The notes under the pieces were generated by a model. The model was not told where the DNA came from and ran no database searches. It saw only the letters and a list, made by a program, of their open reading frames with translations. Shown here one piece after another: positions 11,322 through 22,349 of a stretch of 64,000 bases of DNA; position 1 is the first letter of the stretch; every line of letters begins with the position of its first letter. The stretch covers positions 4,154,390 through 4,218,389 of the forward strand of contig NW_023503409.1 in assembly GCF_014529535.1 (NCBI RefSeq). The letters are read 5' to 3'. The position numbers were made by a program, and so were the translations under genes. This DNA comes from Bradysia coprophila. Lineage: Eukaryota; Arthropoda; Insecta; Diptera; Sciaridae.

Positions 11322-12493
11322 TACACAAAACAAAAATTTAAATTTCTTATCCCCACTTATGAGATGTGAGTCAACCTCATATTTTCAGAGCTGTAAGTCA
11401 CCAAAAAGCCGAACGGTATACTTTTCTTGGATCTCTGGGAAATCTCTACTTACCTACCTATCTTAATATAGAGATTATTTTAGTTCATTAAGGAGCTATA
11501 TGGGATTCCTAGGTAGCTGAGGGAATTTTATGTAATTTAGTTTGAGTTCACAAATGTTAGACCGACAATGAAATAAATTCAAAGACCTGAAATTAACATT
11601 ACGTGATTCTATATCGCTTCGCCTGCTCAATGCATCTAATGTCGGGTTGTTGTTTTTCAGTGAATTATGGCTATATTATCTTAAAAGTAACATACGGAGG
11701 AGACATATTCCGGTTTTATCTGGAACTATACTTATCACTTTTTAAATTGATAAAGCGAATCACAATCCACTTCATTAACATGGTAAGGAATAATTTCAAT
11801 TTTTATACCGGATTATATGTTGAAAAATTAACGAATGGAAGCAATAACGTTTACTCAATCGATCAAAAACAACCAAATAACTTTTTATTCTTCCTTTCAT
11901 TGAGTGAGAATTAACATCAATCTCAAATCAATTTTAATGCAATTCCACCCTTAGAATTTTATATTTATATATATGTCGTGTGTACCTGCCTTCAATACAG
12001 AGGTGTCTATATGTCCCGATATATTTTAGTGAGAACAGAGTGCATCGCAAAAGTCGCTAAAAGTTAATAAAAGTTTGGTGGGAGAATATAATTAGCAAGG
12101 GGGAAACTACTTTGGAAAACGACTTCGACTTTATGACTTTCATGAGCAATTTTCCCCTCGATTTGTTATGTCACAAAAGTACAGTTTCTTTTGGTTAATT
12201 TGTTGCCTATTGTCTCATAGAGTAAATACAAAATATCTTACAAACATAAAATCGCACTCGGTTCTTACATGTTTTAGTAATTACTTCCAGTATCTCTTCA
12301 TATTACTTGCAGAATTATAGTAACACGACGATAACGCCAAACTTTGGTGATTGATTATCCGTTATATCTGAAGTGGTGTAGTTTTTGATGACAGAGATAA
12401 AAACCTAAATTTTTGTCCGTTTAGTTCCAACGTTTCAGTTTAGTTTGACTATTTGTCGGTACACAATCGTTTTGAATAGGAATCTTTAACAAA
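11322..12493. other. Intergenic, promoter side of GST-2
   Basis: No coding exon is recognised. The open frame at 11603-11914 is AT-rich with no motif. The sequence just upstream of 12494 (gtttcagtttagtttgac..caatcgttttgaatagg) presumably contains the GST-2 5' UTR. Confidence 0.4.
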
Positions 12494-13247
12494 ATGACTA
12501 AACCAATTTTATACAGTGCAGAATTGAGTCCAGCAGTCCGGGCAGTGTGGCTTACTGCCAGAGCGTTGAATTTAGAATTAGAAAATCGAACGATTAGTTT
12601 ATTCGCAGGAGATCATTTGAAGCCTGAATTTTTGAAGGTAAAGAAATTGATGAACATTGTAATGGTAATGACTCACTAATTTTGTAAAACATAAAACATA
12701 GATAAATCCACAACATACGGTTCCTACATTGGATGACAATGGCCTGATTATCTGGGATAGTCATGCCATTTGTACATATCTCATCGATAAGTACGGCAAA
12801 AATGATCATCTATATCCGAAGGATATTTGCGTCAGAGCCAGAATAGATCAGAGATTATATTTCGATGTTGGGGTTGCTTTTGCTTCATTCCGGCCCATCG
12901 TTGAGGCTGTCTTCTTCAAAGGAGCCACCGAATTTCCGGCTGAGGCGGTAAAGGGAATTCATTCTACATATAGTTTCTTGGAGCTGTTTTTGAAGGATGA
13001 TATGTTCATGGTTGGAAATACAATCACCGTTGCCGACTATTGCTTGGTAGCAACGATTAGCACAGGTCAGCTAGCCGTTCCAATATCCGAAGAGACTTAT
13101 CCGAAATTGGCTGCTTGGTTCGGACGGATGAAGGATGTGCCATTTTATGAAGAGATTAATGGCCAATTTGTTGAAAAATTCCGTCAATTTATTGTAGCTA
13201 AATTAGAAGCAAACAAAACTGCTGTTGATGCTGCTAAAAACGAGTGA
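12494..13247 (+). CDS. Glutathione S-transferase, epsilon-like (GST-2)
   Basis: Two exons (12494-12637 and 12702-13247) give 229 aa. The N-terminal half reads MTKPILYSAELSPAVRAV, with the likely catalytic Ser12 before Pro, then FAGDHLKPEFLK, INPQHTVPTLDDNG and WDSHAICTYLIDKYGKNDHLYPKD. The C-terminal helical domain includes RARIDQRLYFDVG, KDDMFMVGNTITVADYC and KLAAWFGRMKDVPFYEEING. The block order and the NDxLYPKD element match epsilon-class insect GSTs. The 64-nt intron lies exactly at the position of the second intron of GST-1 (after codon 48). A TGA stop is followed at once by aataaa. It looks fully functional. Confidence 0.92.
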
Positions 13248-13724
13248 ATAAAGTTTCATTAGTAAATTGAGTGATCTTTTCATTTAGGAACCATTTCGAT
13301 TTTTAGTAAAATAAGATTTGACCATAAAATACATATGCTGTAACCCCGACACCTGGTACACACAGAAGTTAAAGAAAATTAATGAAAATCTCGATGAAAG
13401 TATTTTATTGTTACAATAGCATCCAAAATTATTGCGTTAACTAGAAATTTACAACACAAACACCGCAAAAGCCTCGAAAGTGCTTGAATTTTTTTTGTAA
13501 TATTTTAGAAACGACAAGTCTATCCAAAGATATTCAGTGGATCTGTTACTTCATTTTTCATTGTCGTATTGTGTTTGATGCAAAATCGATCATTTCAATA
13601 TTTTTCTATCATCGCTTGTTCATGCCGTCGATGTCCAAAACAGATGAAAAGTCGTTTCTAAAAGGTGTAAATTGTGCAATAAGCAGGAATAATTATTTTG
13701 ATAGACACAGAGATTTAATTCAAT

Positions 13725-14650
13725 TTATTCTGCAGCCGCACGGTTTTTTTCCAATTCACCCAGAACCACTTGTTCAAGTATCTCCACATTTTTTCCATTT
13801 ATCTCCTCGTAAAATGGAATACTTTTCATGTTTTCAAACCATTCTGCAACTTTCGGATATGTATCTGGATCGATTGGAACAGCATACTGTATGGTGCTAA
13901 CAGTAGCAACGCAACAGAAATCAGCAACTGTAACAGAATCACCAACCAAGTACGAATCATTTTTTAAAAATTTTTCCATAAATTCATAGCCCTCGTTGAT
14001 TCCGTCGATTCCAGCTTGTGGAATTTCAGCTGACTGGCGAAACAGAATTGAACCATTAATCATAGACATTTTAGGTGACAAGACGCTCGAAACGAAATAC
14101 AATCGTTGATTGATGCGAGCCCTGGTGTATAGGTCTCGTGAATACAGATCGTCGTTTGGAGCGTATTTATCAATTAGATACAAGCATATAGCTTGGCTGT
14201 CCCAAAAAACATCACCGTTATCATCCAGAGTTGGTATGGTATGTTGTGGGTTCATTTCCAAATATTCTGGTGTTAGATGTTCTCCAGCTAAAATGTTGAT
14301 TGGTCTGTGGAGAGAAGACAATTCCTGATTGTTATACATTCAGATTACCTCGTTGGAATAGGGTGAATCGAGACTGGCTAACGCATCATTGAACGTTCCG
14401 GCAATTAACTTTGGAACAAGAGTTTGATACAAAGTCTTGTACTTCAGTAGATTAATTGTAATAAACACTAGTATTGCCCATCGATTGTTTTTGTCGTGAT
14501 TTTCGATAGCAGATGATTCACCGGCCCTAAATTAAACGATCTACAATAGACTAACCTTAATTCAAGCTCAAGGTCCATGGCCTTTGCAGTCAGTAAAACT
14601 CCACGTACTGCTGGACTCAACTCTGAACCATATAATATCGGTTTATTCAT
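13725..14650 (-). CDS. Glutathione S-transferase, epsilon-like (GST-3)
   Basis: This gene is convergent with GST-2, with 477 bp between the stops. Exon 1 (14556-14650) encodes MNKPILYGSELSPAVRGVLLTAKAMDLELEL, and exon 2 (13725-14304) continues PINILAGEHLTPEYLEMNPQHTIPTLDDNG to the stop; the product is 224 aa. The catalytic Ser in ELSPAV, the WDSQAICLYLIDKYAPNDDLYSRD block and the C-terminal helices (FMEKFLKNDSYLVGDSVTVADFCC, PFYEEINGKNVEIL) are intact. The 251-nt intron sits at the same codon position and phase as the first intron of GST-1. It most resembles GST-2 in the C-terminal half. Confidence 0.92.
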
Positions 14651-15654
14651 GTTTATGAACTGCTTACAGTTTAAAGAAGAGTCTTGATAGCTGAAAGGTT
14701 AAAGAAACACTAAATAGTCGACTTTTATTGCGTGTGCCACATAGGAAAGGAAACATTTTCCAAGTGCCATTAATAATCGATTAATTTTACGTGGTAAATT
14801 ATTATACATAGAGAAACACATAGCTAGTAAATAAGTCTTTATGGTCCCGACATACCTTTAAAAGAAAGTAAATACGAGTCCAGTGGTTTTTTTTATTACA
14901 ATAAACATACAAGCTCTTGAAAGCACAGGTACCATGACTTCTACCAAGTGTATCAAAATATTTGACTGAAAAGTTAAATTGACCTCGTCAATTTTATAGA
15001 ACACATTATCGAGCAAGCAAAGCATTTCAATTGCATCTGAATGTGAGAAAAATCGTAATTTCGTCCAATTAAATTAAGCTAACTTTTCCGAAATGGTAAG
15101 CGTATCGCATCGCCTTATATAATCCTTAAATCTGTTACTCAAATTATTTACAGCATCCTTAAGCGCTTCAAAATCTTATACTTCATTAGTTTAGTAATGT
15201 TTCTGAATGGAACTGACTAACTGCAAGCCCTCTTATCGGCTTGGAAATATCAAATCTGTAAACCTTGACTAACGTCTAACATACTTTCAGAAGATATTAA
15301 CAGACCTTTATAGGTGTTAATGAACGATTGTCCTTGTCGTTTTGAATAATTTATTAAGTTGATGTATTAGAAAGTCACCCTACGGATAGTTTTCGGTGGT
15401 CGTAATTTACCGATTTTTTATCATCAAAAATTGCTTGATGGCAATTAAATGATAATCTTTTGCTTCGGTCTATTTTTGGGTAGAGGTGGTCGTGACTCAA
15501 TAAATATAATTAACCAATTTCGTGACCAATTTATTGATCGATAAGGAATCATGTGCGCTAGTATAACATGAGGAATTAAGCTTTGATTGTGAGAGTTATT
15601 TTATGTGCACTGACATTCATAATTTCTTTTAAATTCACCTTTCTAGCAAAGAAG
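14651..15654. other. Upstream of GST-3, no gene recognised
   Basis: This AT-rich sequence upstream of the GST-3 start shows no coding exon or motif. A promoter and 5' UTR for GST-3 are expected near 14660-14900. Confidence 0.4.
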
Positions 15655-15826
15655 CAATACTCCCTCTAGCAAACAAACTCTCTTAAAAAATCGAATTAGG
15701 GTGTTAAATCTGCTTCTTCATAAGACTTTAAAGTGAACCGCCTCATAAATCGTAAACAAGTACTAGAGTTTTACAAACGTCTTTACCATCTTAAGAAATG
15801 TAGTTTGTTTGCTAGAGAGGGTATTG
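15655..15826. mobile_element. Short MITE with 7-bp target duplication
   Basis: The left end CAATACTCCCTCTAGCAAAC and the right end (reverse complement CAATACCCTCTCTAGCAAAC) form inverted repeats of about 25 bp. Both ends are flanked by AAAGAAG (15648-15654 and 15827-15833), a 7-bp direct repeat. The 172-bp element has no coding capacity. The TSD size and a terminus starting with CA suggest a hAT-type non-autonomous element. Confidence 0.75.
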
Positions 15827-16039
15827 AAAGAAGACGAAAATCAATATAATTATGAGGTAGCAAAACTGGCAAAACTAATGCTTAAGTTAAGTAGAAGATT
15901 TTACAAAAATCAACTAAAAATATTTAGATCAGAAGAAGTAATTTGATAATTATTAGCAGATTATTGACCATATCTTTTAACAGACTAATTAAATAAATGT
16001 TTTCTAAATATTCAAATAAATACACATACATACATAACA

Positions 16040-19000
16040 TATATTTATTTATTTATTTATTTATAGATCAATAAACAGACTTTTTCAGCCCAATAACATA
16101 TTAATCTTAAACTAAAAAACACAAATTATCATAACCAAAATCCAAATCCAGATCATTGCTAATTTCTAATCCAGTCACATTGTTAATCAGTTATTAAATT
16201 TAGCTCTAACCGTTTTCTTAAACCAATCAAACCTCCCATTAATTATATCAACACCTGAGAAATATTCGTCGTGATTTTCTTGCATCCGATGAAGAGGTTC
16301 ATTACGCACAATGTTGCTGCTCCACTGTGGGGTATAGAAGACCCGATTGTTTTGTCGAGTCTCACGACTTCTATTGTGGTACGAAAGTTGACGAATTAGA
16401 GAAGAGTCAATCCCGTCATGAATCAGTTTGTACAAAACTATCTCATCATTTTCCAGTCTCCTGTTCGCCAGTGAATGCAGTTGGAGGTGCCGACATCTAT
16501 TTACGTAATCTACTTTCGGGATTCGAAACTTGTAAAAGAACATACGCGTAAATTTGCGTTGAACCTTTTCAATGATCTCAATGCGATCTTTGTATATCGG
16601 ACTCCAAACTGAAGCACAATATTCAAGTCGGCTTCGAACAAGCGAGTTGTACAGGACAAGCAAACTCTCCCTAGACTTAAAGTATTTACCACATCGAAAG
16701 ATGAAACCGAGCATTTGATAGGCTTTCCGTGTTGTCATGCTTACGTGTTCTTTGAAAGATAATTTATCGTCGATCATAACACCCAGATCTAATTTCGAAC
16801 GTACTCTTAGAAGAATGTCGTCTCCAATTTTATATTGATATTCCAGCCTGTTGATTTCAGCTTTGTGGGTGAATGACATGATAGCACATTTTTTGACATT
16901 CAGGTCTAGTCTGTTCAGGGTACACCATTTGCGCAATTGATTCATTTCCAGTTGAAAAATGTAGCAATCCCCGCCGTTGTCAACTTTTCTGAGCAGCTTG
17001 AGATCGTCAGCGAATCCAAACGACGTTTCCAATGACTGAAGCAGATCATTGACGAATATGGTGAACAAAAACGGGCCCAATATTGAACCTTGAGGCACAC
17101 CGGAAGTCGGAGTTATCTTTTTTGACTTTCCACCTCCAATTGACACGAAAAACGAACGCTCCGATAGATAGGATTGGAACCATGTTACTAAGGGTTTGCT
17201 GAATCCAAATTTTAATAGTTTCTTGAGCAGAATGTCGTGGTCGATGCGGTCAAATGCCTTGGAGAAATCGGTGTAAAGTACATCAACTTGACCACCTTTC
17301 GCCATCGACTGGGAAACCGACGTCACGAATTCCATTAAGTTTGTTTGTGTCGACCTTTTAACGAAAAAACCGTGCTGGGATGGATGTATGTATTTTTTAA
17401 ATTTTTCGAACAGGACGGTAAACAGCAGCTTCTCAAAGACTTTCGAAACAGCGCATAAAATAGAAACCGCACGGTAGTTCATGACATTAGATTTATCCCC
17501 CTCCTTGTAAATTGGCGTAATAAAACTCGTTTTCCATTTATCCGGAAATGCACGCTCCTTTAATGACTTATTGAACAATATCATAAGCGGCAACGACAAC
17601 GAACGCGACAGATTTTTATAAAACATAATCGGAATATCATCCGGGCTTGTTACTTTATTGACGTCAAATCGTTTCAAGACATTCTCGATATCGTTAGCAC
17701 TGAACATAATTTCACTTTCATTTACAGCACAATCTTCTTTCACAGCTGTACTCTCGACCCGATTTGTATCATTTAGATATACTGATTGGAAAAACTTCGA
17801 GAACAGGTCACAGATAGAGTTCCTGTCCGTCGCAACCTGGTCACCATACTTCAAGCAATTCGGCAAAGAGTTGGTCTTTCTCATTGACTTAGTAAGCGAA
17901 AAGAAACACTTTGTATTGGACTTGATCTTAGTTTCACAGTCGTCAATGTAGTTCGAAAAGCAAATCTTAATCTCCTGCTTCACTTGCTTTCTCAGAGTTG
18001 AAAAAGTTTTAAAGTTTGCAACGCTGTCATACTTATTTAGCTTACCTTTTGCTCTTTCTTTTTTTTTAATCAATTTTATCAATCTCGGCGTGTAAAAAAC
18101 GGGAAAATCTCTGATTGAGCTGCGAACTTTCGGAATACTATCAATAATCGGTTCCAATATTTCGTAAAAACGATTGACTGCATCGTTTACACCAAGCTCA
18201 TTTAGTTCCATTTCCCACTCAATACCTTGCAGTTGTTGATTTAAATCGACGTAATTGGCACGCCAGAAGTTCGTCTTAGGCGGTCTTTTCTCAACAAAAT
18301 ATTTAAGCGGACTTACATTCAAGGTTACCTTCAACGCTGGGTGATGATCGTCTTCAGCAACTATCGGCTTCTTACACCTTTCAATTCGAAACTTACTTGG
18401 CTCAATATCTGACAGAAGAAGATCTAACGTTCTACCCAACTCATTCCGAATCACATTTAACTGATTTAAGTTACAAAACGCCTGAACATTGAACAGCTCA
18501 TGAGGAATTCTCTTATCGACCGTGGTCCGAGGATTCACTTCCGCTTTATATATACCCGATTCCTCATTCCACACTATACTGTCACTAAGGTTATAGTCTC
18601 CGAACATCGCAAAGGAATCACTGTCATCAGCAGCAGCAACTATCTCACAGACCTTATCAAGGTGTACCTGATACGCCATCAAGTCACTGTTATTCTCAAC
18701 ATATCTCACATTCAAATTCGTCTTCGAACCGTTCTCATGAAAAATAGAAATCCACACATCTTCCTTGCTAAGTTCCCACTCTTTTCTTCTCATCGAATGA
18801 AGATCACTCCTGATCGCTATAAGACAACCACCTCCCTTGCTCAAACCTGTGCTAGCTCTGTCTCTATCTACCCTGAAAACGACGTACCGATTATCGAAGA
18901 ATTCACTGTCATACAAATCACTATTCAGCCACGTCTCGCATAGCAACAGTATATCGTACGAATTAGCCATAATCTCGGGTAAAAAGTCTGCGTTCTTCGT

Positions 19001-19140
19001 CCTCATTCCCCTAACATTCTGATAATAAATACTCAATTCACACCTGCTGCTCATATTAGCCACTTACGTCAGCACTTCAGGTTTCAAAAGCTATGGCCAC
19101 AACCGAAATTTAGCTAGAAGCACTGAATCAACTTCGGAGG
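16040..19140 (-). mobile_element. Non-LTR retrotransposon (LINE), CR1/Jockey-like
   Basis: The minus-strand element has one long open frame (16187-19063), a 3' UTR of about 130 bp, and a 3' terminus made of a (TAAA)n-type simple repeat at about 16043-16062. Simple-repeat 3' tails are usual for CR1/Jockey-related LINEs. No ORF1-like frame was found upstream, so the copy is either 5'-truncated or has an untranslated leader up to about 19100-19340; the 5' end is therefore approximate. Target-site duplications were not identified. Confidence 0.75.
16187..19063 (-). CDS. LINE ORF2: AP endonuclease + reverse transcriptase
   Basis: The 958-residue frame is uninterrupted. The N-terminus is an APE-type endonuclease (IYYQNVRGMRTK, LLLCETWLNS, MFGDYNLSD, and a DDHHPAL block). 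The central reverse transcriptase has DDIPIMFYKNL, the PIYKEGDKSNVMNYRAVSIL block, DFSKAFDRIDHDILL, SGVPQGSILGPFLFTIFVNDL and the catalytic FADDLKLL (the usual YADD box with F). The C-terminal region continues to a thumb-like part (VRSRLEYCASVWSPIY). The length and motif order fit a full ORF2 of the CR1/Jockey superfamily; I cannot fix the clade. The open frame implies a young insertion. Confidence 0.88.
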   Translation of the reverse strand: MANMSSRCELSIYYQNVRGMRTKNADFLPEIMANSYDILLLCETWLNSDLYDSEFFDNRYVVFRVDRDRASTGLSKGGGCLIAIRSDLHSMRRKEWELSKEDVWISIFHENGSKTNLNVRYVENNSDLMAYQVHLDKVCEIVAAADDSDSFAMFGDYNLSDSIVWNEESGIYKAEVNPRTTVDKRIPHELFNVQAFCNLNQLNVIRNELGRTLDLLLSDIEPSKFRIERCKKPIVAEDDHHPALKVTLNVSPLKYFVEKRPPKTNFWRANYVDLNQQLQGIEWEMELNELGVNDAVNRFYEILEPIIDSIPKVRSSIRDFPVFYTPRLIKLIKKKERAKGKLNKYDSVANFKTFSTLRKQVKQEIKICFSNYIDDCETKIKSNTKCFFSLTKSMRKTNSLPNCLKYGDQVATDRNSICDLFSKFFQSVYLNDTNRVESTAVKEDCAVNESEIMFSANDIENVLKRFDVNKVTSPDDIPIMFYKNLSRSLSLPLMILFNKSLKERAFPDKWKTSFITPIYKEGDKSNVMNYRAVSILCAVSKVFEKLLFTVLFEKFKKYIHPSQHGFFVKRSTQTNLMEFVTSVSQSMAKGGQVDVLYTDFSKAFDRIDHDILLKKLLKFGFSKPLVTWFQSYLSERSFFVSIGGGKSKKITPTSGVPQGSILGPFLFTIFVNDLLQSLETSFGFADDLKLLRKVDNGGDCYIFQLEMNQLRKWCTLNRLDLNVKKCAIMSFTHKAEINRLEYQYKIGDDILLRVRSKLDLGVMIDDKLSFKEHVSMTTRKAYQMLGFIFRCGKYFKSRESLLVLYNSLVRSRLEYCASVWSPIYKDRIEIIEKVQRKFTRMFFYKFRIPKVDYVNRCRHLQLHSLANRRLENDEIVLYKLIHDGIDSSLIRQLSYHNRSRETRQNNRVFYTPQWSSNIVRNEPLHRMQENHDEYFSGVDIINGRFDWFKKTVRAKFNN

Positions 19141-19489
19141 ATATCACCCAACGTAAATAAGGAATTAGGTAGAATGCACGAAGAAAAAAATTTCACGAAA
19201 ATTTACGATTTCTGCAACAAACTTTAATTGGTCTTACGTGTCGGTCTTACTTATTCTGTTGCAGAAGCAAACTCGAATTTTACACAATCTAAATGTGGAC
19301 GATGTACTAGTATTGGTCTTACGCTTTTGGTCTTTCGATTTTTATCCACTTGTTGATTATGAATGTACCACTTGAATTTAGGCTTACGTTCTATATATCG
19401 ATCAGTGAATCCACAAACTACAGCACCAACCCGATCACCAAGTACAGTAAAAATTCAAATATGACTAAGAAACTCATTTTAGATTATCA

Positions 19490-19755
19490 AACCAAATTAT
19501 TTTGTAAAATGTTATTAATTAGATTCAAAGTGATTTATATAAAATAATTCAGTTTGACAATTCGCGCTATTTTTGATTTCAGCTTTTTGAGCTTAGAATA
19601 CGTTCACTGTTCGTGTGTTGATTAATTTTCTCTCATGCGCTGGCATACCAGTACCAGTGGCTCTGTCAAACCAAAAATAGCGCGAATTGTCGAACTGAAG
19701 TATTTCATATAAATCACTTTGAATTTAATTCTGTTGAATAATTTGTTTAAAAATT
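19490..19755. repeat. Long inverted repeat / foldback element
   Basis: The left arm (about 19490-19578) and right arm (about 19671-19755) are near-complementary over about 80 bases, including CAAAAATAGCGCGAATTGTC and ATATAAATCACTTTGAAT. They are separated by about 90 bases. There is no coding capacity. This is probably a MITE; its ends and target duplication are unclear. Confidence 0.65.
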
Positions 19756-19947
19756 TCAAATGAATTTGTTGGATCTTATTGAATTTATAGTTTACTTAGC
19801 GATTGGTTTGTTGTTGTACATTGTGGATTCACTGTTGGGTCGTAAGTACATAATAGAAATTTATGCAATTTATTCAACGGTCAGAGATTCCCTACGTACA
19901 TCTCTCCTATGTACTTTATTATTTATCATTAGAATTATAAGATAAAT

Positions 19948-20238
19948 GGCGAGGGAAAATTACTTCGAAAATCGCTGTACCATGACTTTGTGACTTTTAG
20001 GAGAGTCAAGTTGATTCGCAGCATAGCACTGAACAAAGCACTAGAACAGAATTTTCAAGAGCGGCCTTCTCGACGCATTAGTCCAAATTTCTCATATAAA
20101 AATAAATAAATTAATTGGAACGCAGAGTAGCATTTTTCAAAAATGAAGGGCCAAATGACTGTTAAAAAAATCTGCTCTAGTGCTTTGTTCAGTGCTATGG
20201 TCGCAGACTTTGACTTTAAGAGTATTTGTATAGTGAAT
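19948..20238. repeat. Foldback repeat abutting the PRORP pseudogene
   Basis: It contains inverted arms: GCATAGCACTGAACAAAGCA near 20018 and its complement near 20183-20203. It starts aaatggcgagggaaaa and carries GTCGCAGACTTTGACTTTA near 20204. Both outer segments recur in reverse orientation at 33297-33395, just downstream of the intact PRORP gene. The repeat ends where PRORP homology begins. Confidence 0.6.
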
Positions 20239-21302
20239 TTTGACGACACAGGCAAGCTGAAACGATTTTATTCATTCATTCATGTTCACGTTTTACTAAG
20301 TCTTTACTGCCTACCAAACCAATTTCGATTGTGCTATCGGATTAAATGTCTGATTACAATAACCAACATTCAGCCCATCAATGACACAGTGGTACGGTCC
20401 TGTTTCATCAAAAAATGCGATGAACGACTTAAGTTCTCCGGGTGTCGATTTATTGAAAATGTTTTCCTCAATGAATATCTTGTCGAAGAAGTGGTTGCTC
20501 AAATTTTTGAATTCATCGTCTGTTATATCAATATCACGAAGGCGCTTCCGACACGACTGACACGTTCCTCTGGAACATTACGGTAAATTAGTAGGGCGAA
20601 TTATTCGATTCATTTCGGTAACTTACTGCTTACTGACAGTAGCAGTCGAGCAGTTGTAAATAAATTTGTGGAATGTTAACATTTTATCGATATTTTCAAT
20701 CAATTTCCACACAAGATGTTCATCCTGCTCTTGTAAGGCACGTTGAATAACAGCACTGTCCGATGACGGTTTTGATGAAATTTGAATCGAATCCAAAATC
20801 TCTAGCGATCTACGCCAATCAGCAGTTAGTACGAGACCGTAAATAATTCCTTCGGCTGATGTAGAATCAAAAGCAGGAGATTTCTGGCGTAAACTTTCGC
20901 ATCTGGAAGTGTCAAACAGTTAGAATTTCGCTCAGATCGGCAACGTTTCATTGCGATAACACTAACATGTCAATGATGTCCAGTTGATCATTACCTGTTA
21001 TTGCAGTTCCAGTTTTGCTCGCTCTGTAATACAAATACATCTCTAGCAACACTATCAAAGTGGTCGATTTTGGATCATCGCCAGACTCTTTCAAATATTT
21101 CCAGTACGACTTTCCCACATCTAGCCGATCGGGAAAAAAGCTTCTCAATATTGTTGCGTCAATGTTAATCGAAGACTTGTTAGCTGTGCTCAGCATCATT
21201 TTTTTCGCACTTCATTCCAATCACTAGATGTTGGCTTAGGTTTTTTGTCTAATGTTTGACGTATTGCTCCGTGTGCTCCGGTTTGTCTTTCTGCATGAAA
21301 TG
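20239..21302 (-). pseudogene. PRORP pseudogene (partial inverted segmental duplicate)
   Basis: The minus strand is nearly identical to 31262-32460 of the intact PRORP gene and includes the introns, so it arose by DNA duplication rather than retrotransposition. It covers most of exon 1, exons 2 and 3 and the first bases of exon 4, and stops abruptly after the bases encoding AGVV. Compared with the intact copy it has a changed stretch causing a frameshift in exon 1 (near 21265), a 6-nt insertion (EMYLYYRAS against EMYYRAS) and two internal deletions in exon 2 (near 20680-20700). It lacks the start codon region and the whole C-terminal half of the nuclease domain, so it cannot encode an active enzyme. 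Confidence 0.9.
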
Positions 21303-21655
21303 TGTAATGAAATTAATTTAACATTTACAGACTTTTCACACTTTTGAGTTAACAACGAAAATAAGAGATGAATTCTTACTATGACCAGGTTTAGCCTTTG
21401 TGTGCCGCATCTTACAAAAGTTAAATTCACCCAGTTCAATTAGGGATCGAAAAGAAAGGGAATCAAATTGCACTTCAGAGTCTTTCACGCCAAGATCAAT
21501 TTTCTACAATGACTCGCGTCGAGCTACAAATAACAACAATGCAGCGGCAATTGGACGACTTGGCTGAACGGGTAGGGTAGGCGAAGTTGGCGGTTTATGT
21601 CAGAGGTAAGAGGTATACACACTAACAATACACTCGTTTGTTCATTGCTCGTTAA

Positions 21656-21861
21656 CCTGTTACATGCGGTCATTCATCCGTTATCGATAACGACGACAAA
21701 AATAATGACAAGCTCTGGGTAATATGATGAGTTATATAGTAAAATGCATGTTAAAACAATTGAAGTACAAGATTTGAAATCAACAGATTAAAAATAACTT
21801 GAACGATGGAAGTAATAGACCCGATAATAATACTGGTCAGATGATTGCCGTCTGCAACAGG
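21656..21861. mobile_element. TTAA-flanked MITE, copy B
   Basis: This 206-bp element starts CCTGTTACATGCGGTC and ends GCCGTCTGCAACAGG. It is flanked by TTAA on both sides (21652-21655 and 21862-21865). It shares a core (ttatatagtaaaa.gcatgttaaaacaa.tgaagta) with copies at 30037, 33403 and 45062. The TTAA target suggests mobilisation by a piggyBac-type transposase. A short open stretch just upstream (ATG at about 21509, MTRVELQITTMQRQL) ends quickly and is not called. Confidence 0.8.
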
Positions 21862-22349
21862 TTAATGTTTATGTTTGTGTGTGTAGCTCTTCGAGCTCAG
21901 ATTTTTCGTGTCATCCTGCTCAATTAACGCGCTTAGTGCGGCATCAGTTCGAATTTTTGTATTGGAAACCTTTCAAAATCGAGATGTGGGCCGGCAAAGA
22001 AAGTAGTAGACTAAGAGCGCAACACACTTGCGCCATTTCCAAATGTCGCACTAAAGGCGTGGATATTTTTCGCTATGTTTAAATGCTTTTGTTCTAATTT
22101 TTCAGATTTACAAAATGAAGCAGGATCTGTTGGAATGTTGATGTGATGTGGGCGGCTGTGAATAATATGGTTTTCCTATTTTAATATTAATTGTAGCTTT
22201 TAAATAAAATCAATTAGATACATTCATGAGTTTCCACTGCTCTTCGAGTATTTCCTCAATAATGCCGGCTTTAATCATCTAATAAGTAATTAAAGTATGA
22301 CCGTCTAAGTAAGCTGATCTTCTAGCTAGAACAGGAAGCAATAACTCTT

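Noticed and set aside
17658-18943. Plus-strand frames of 97-147 codons
   Set aside because: They lie opposite the well-supported LINE ORF2 and have no motifs.
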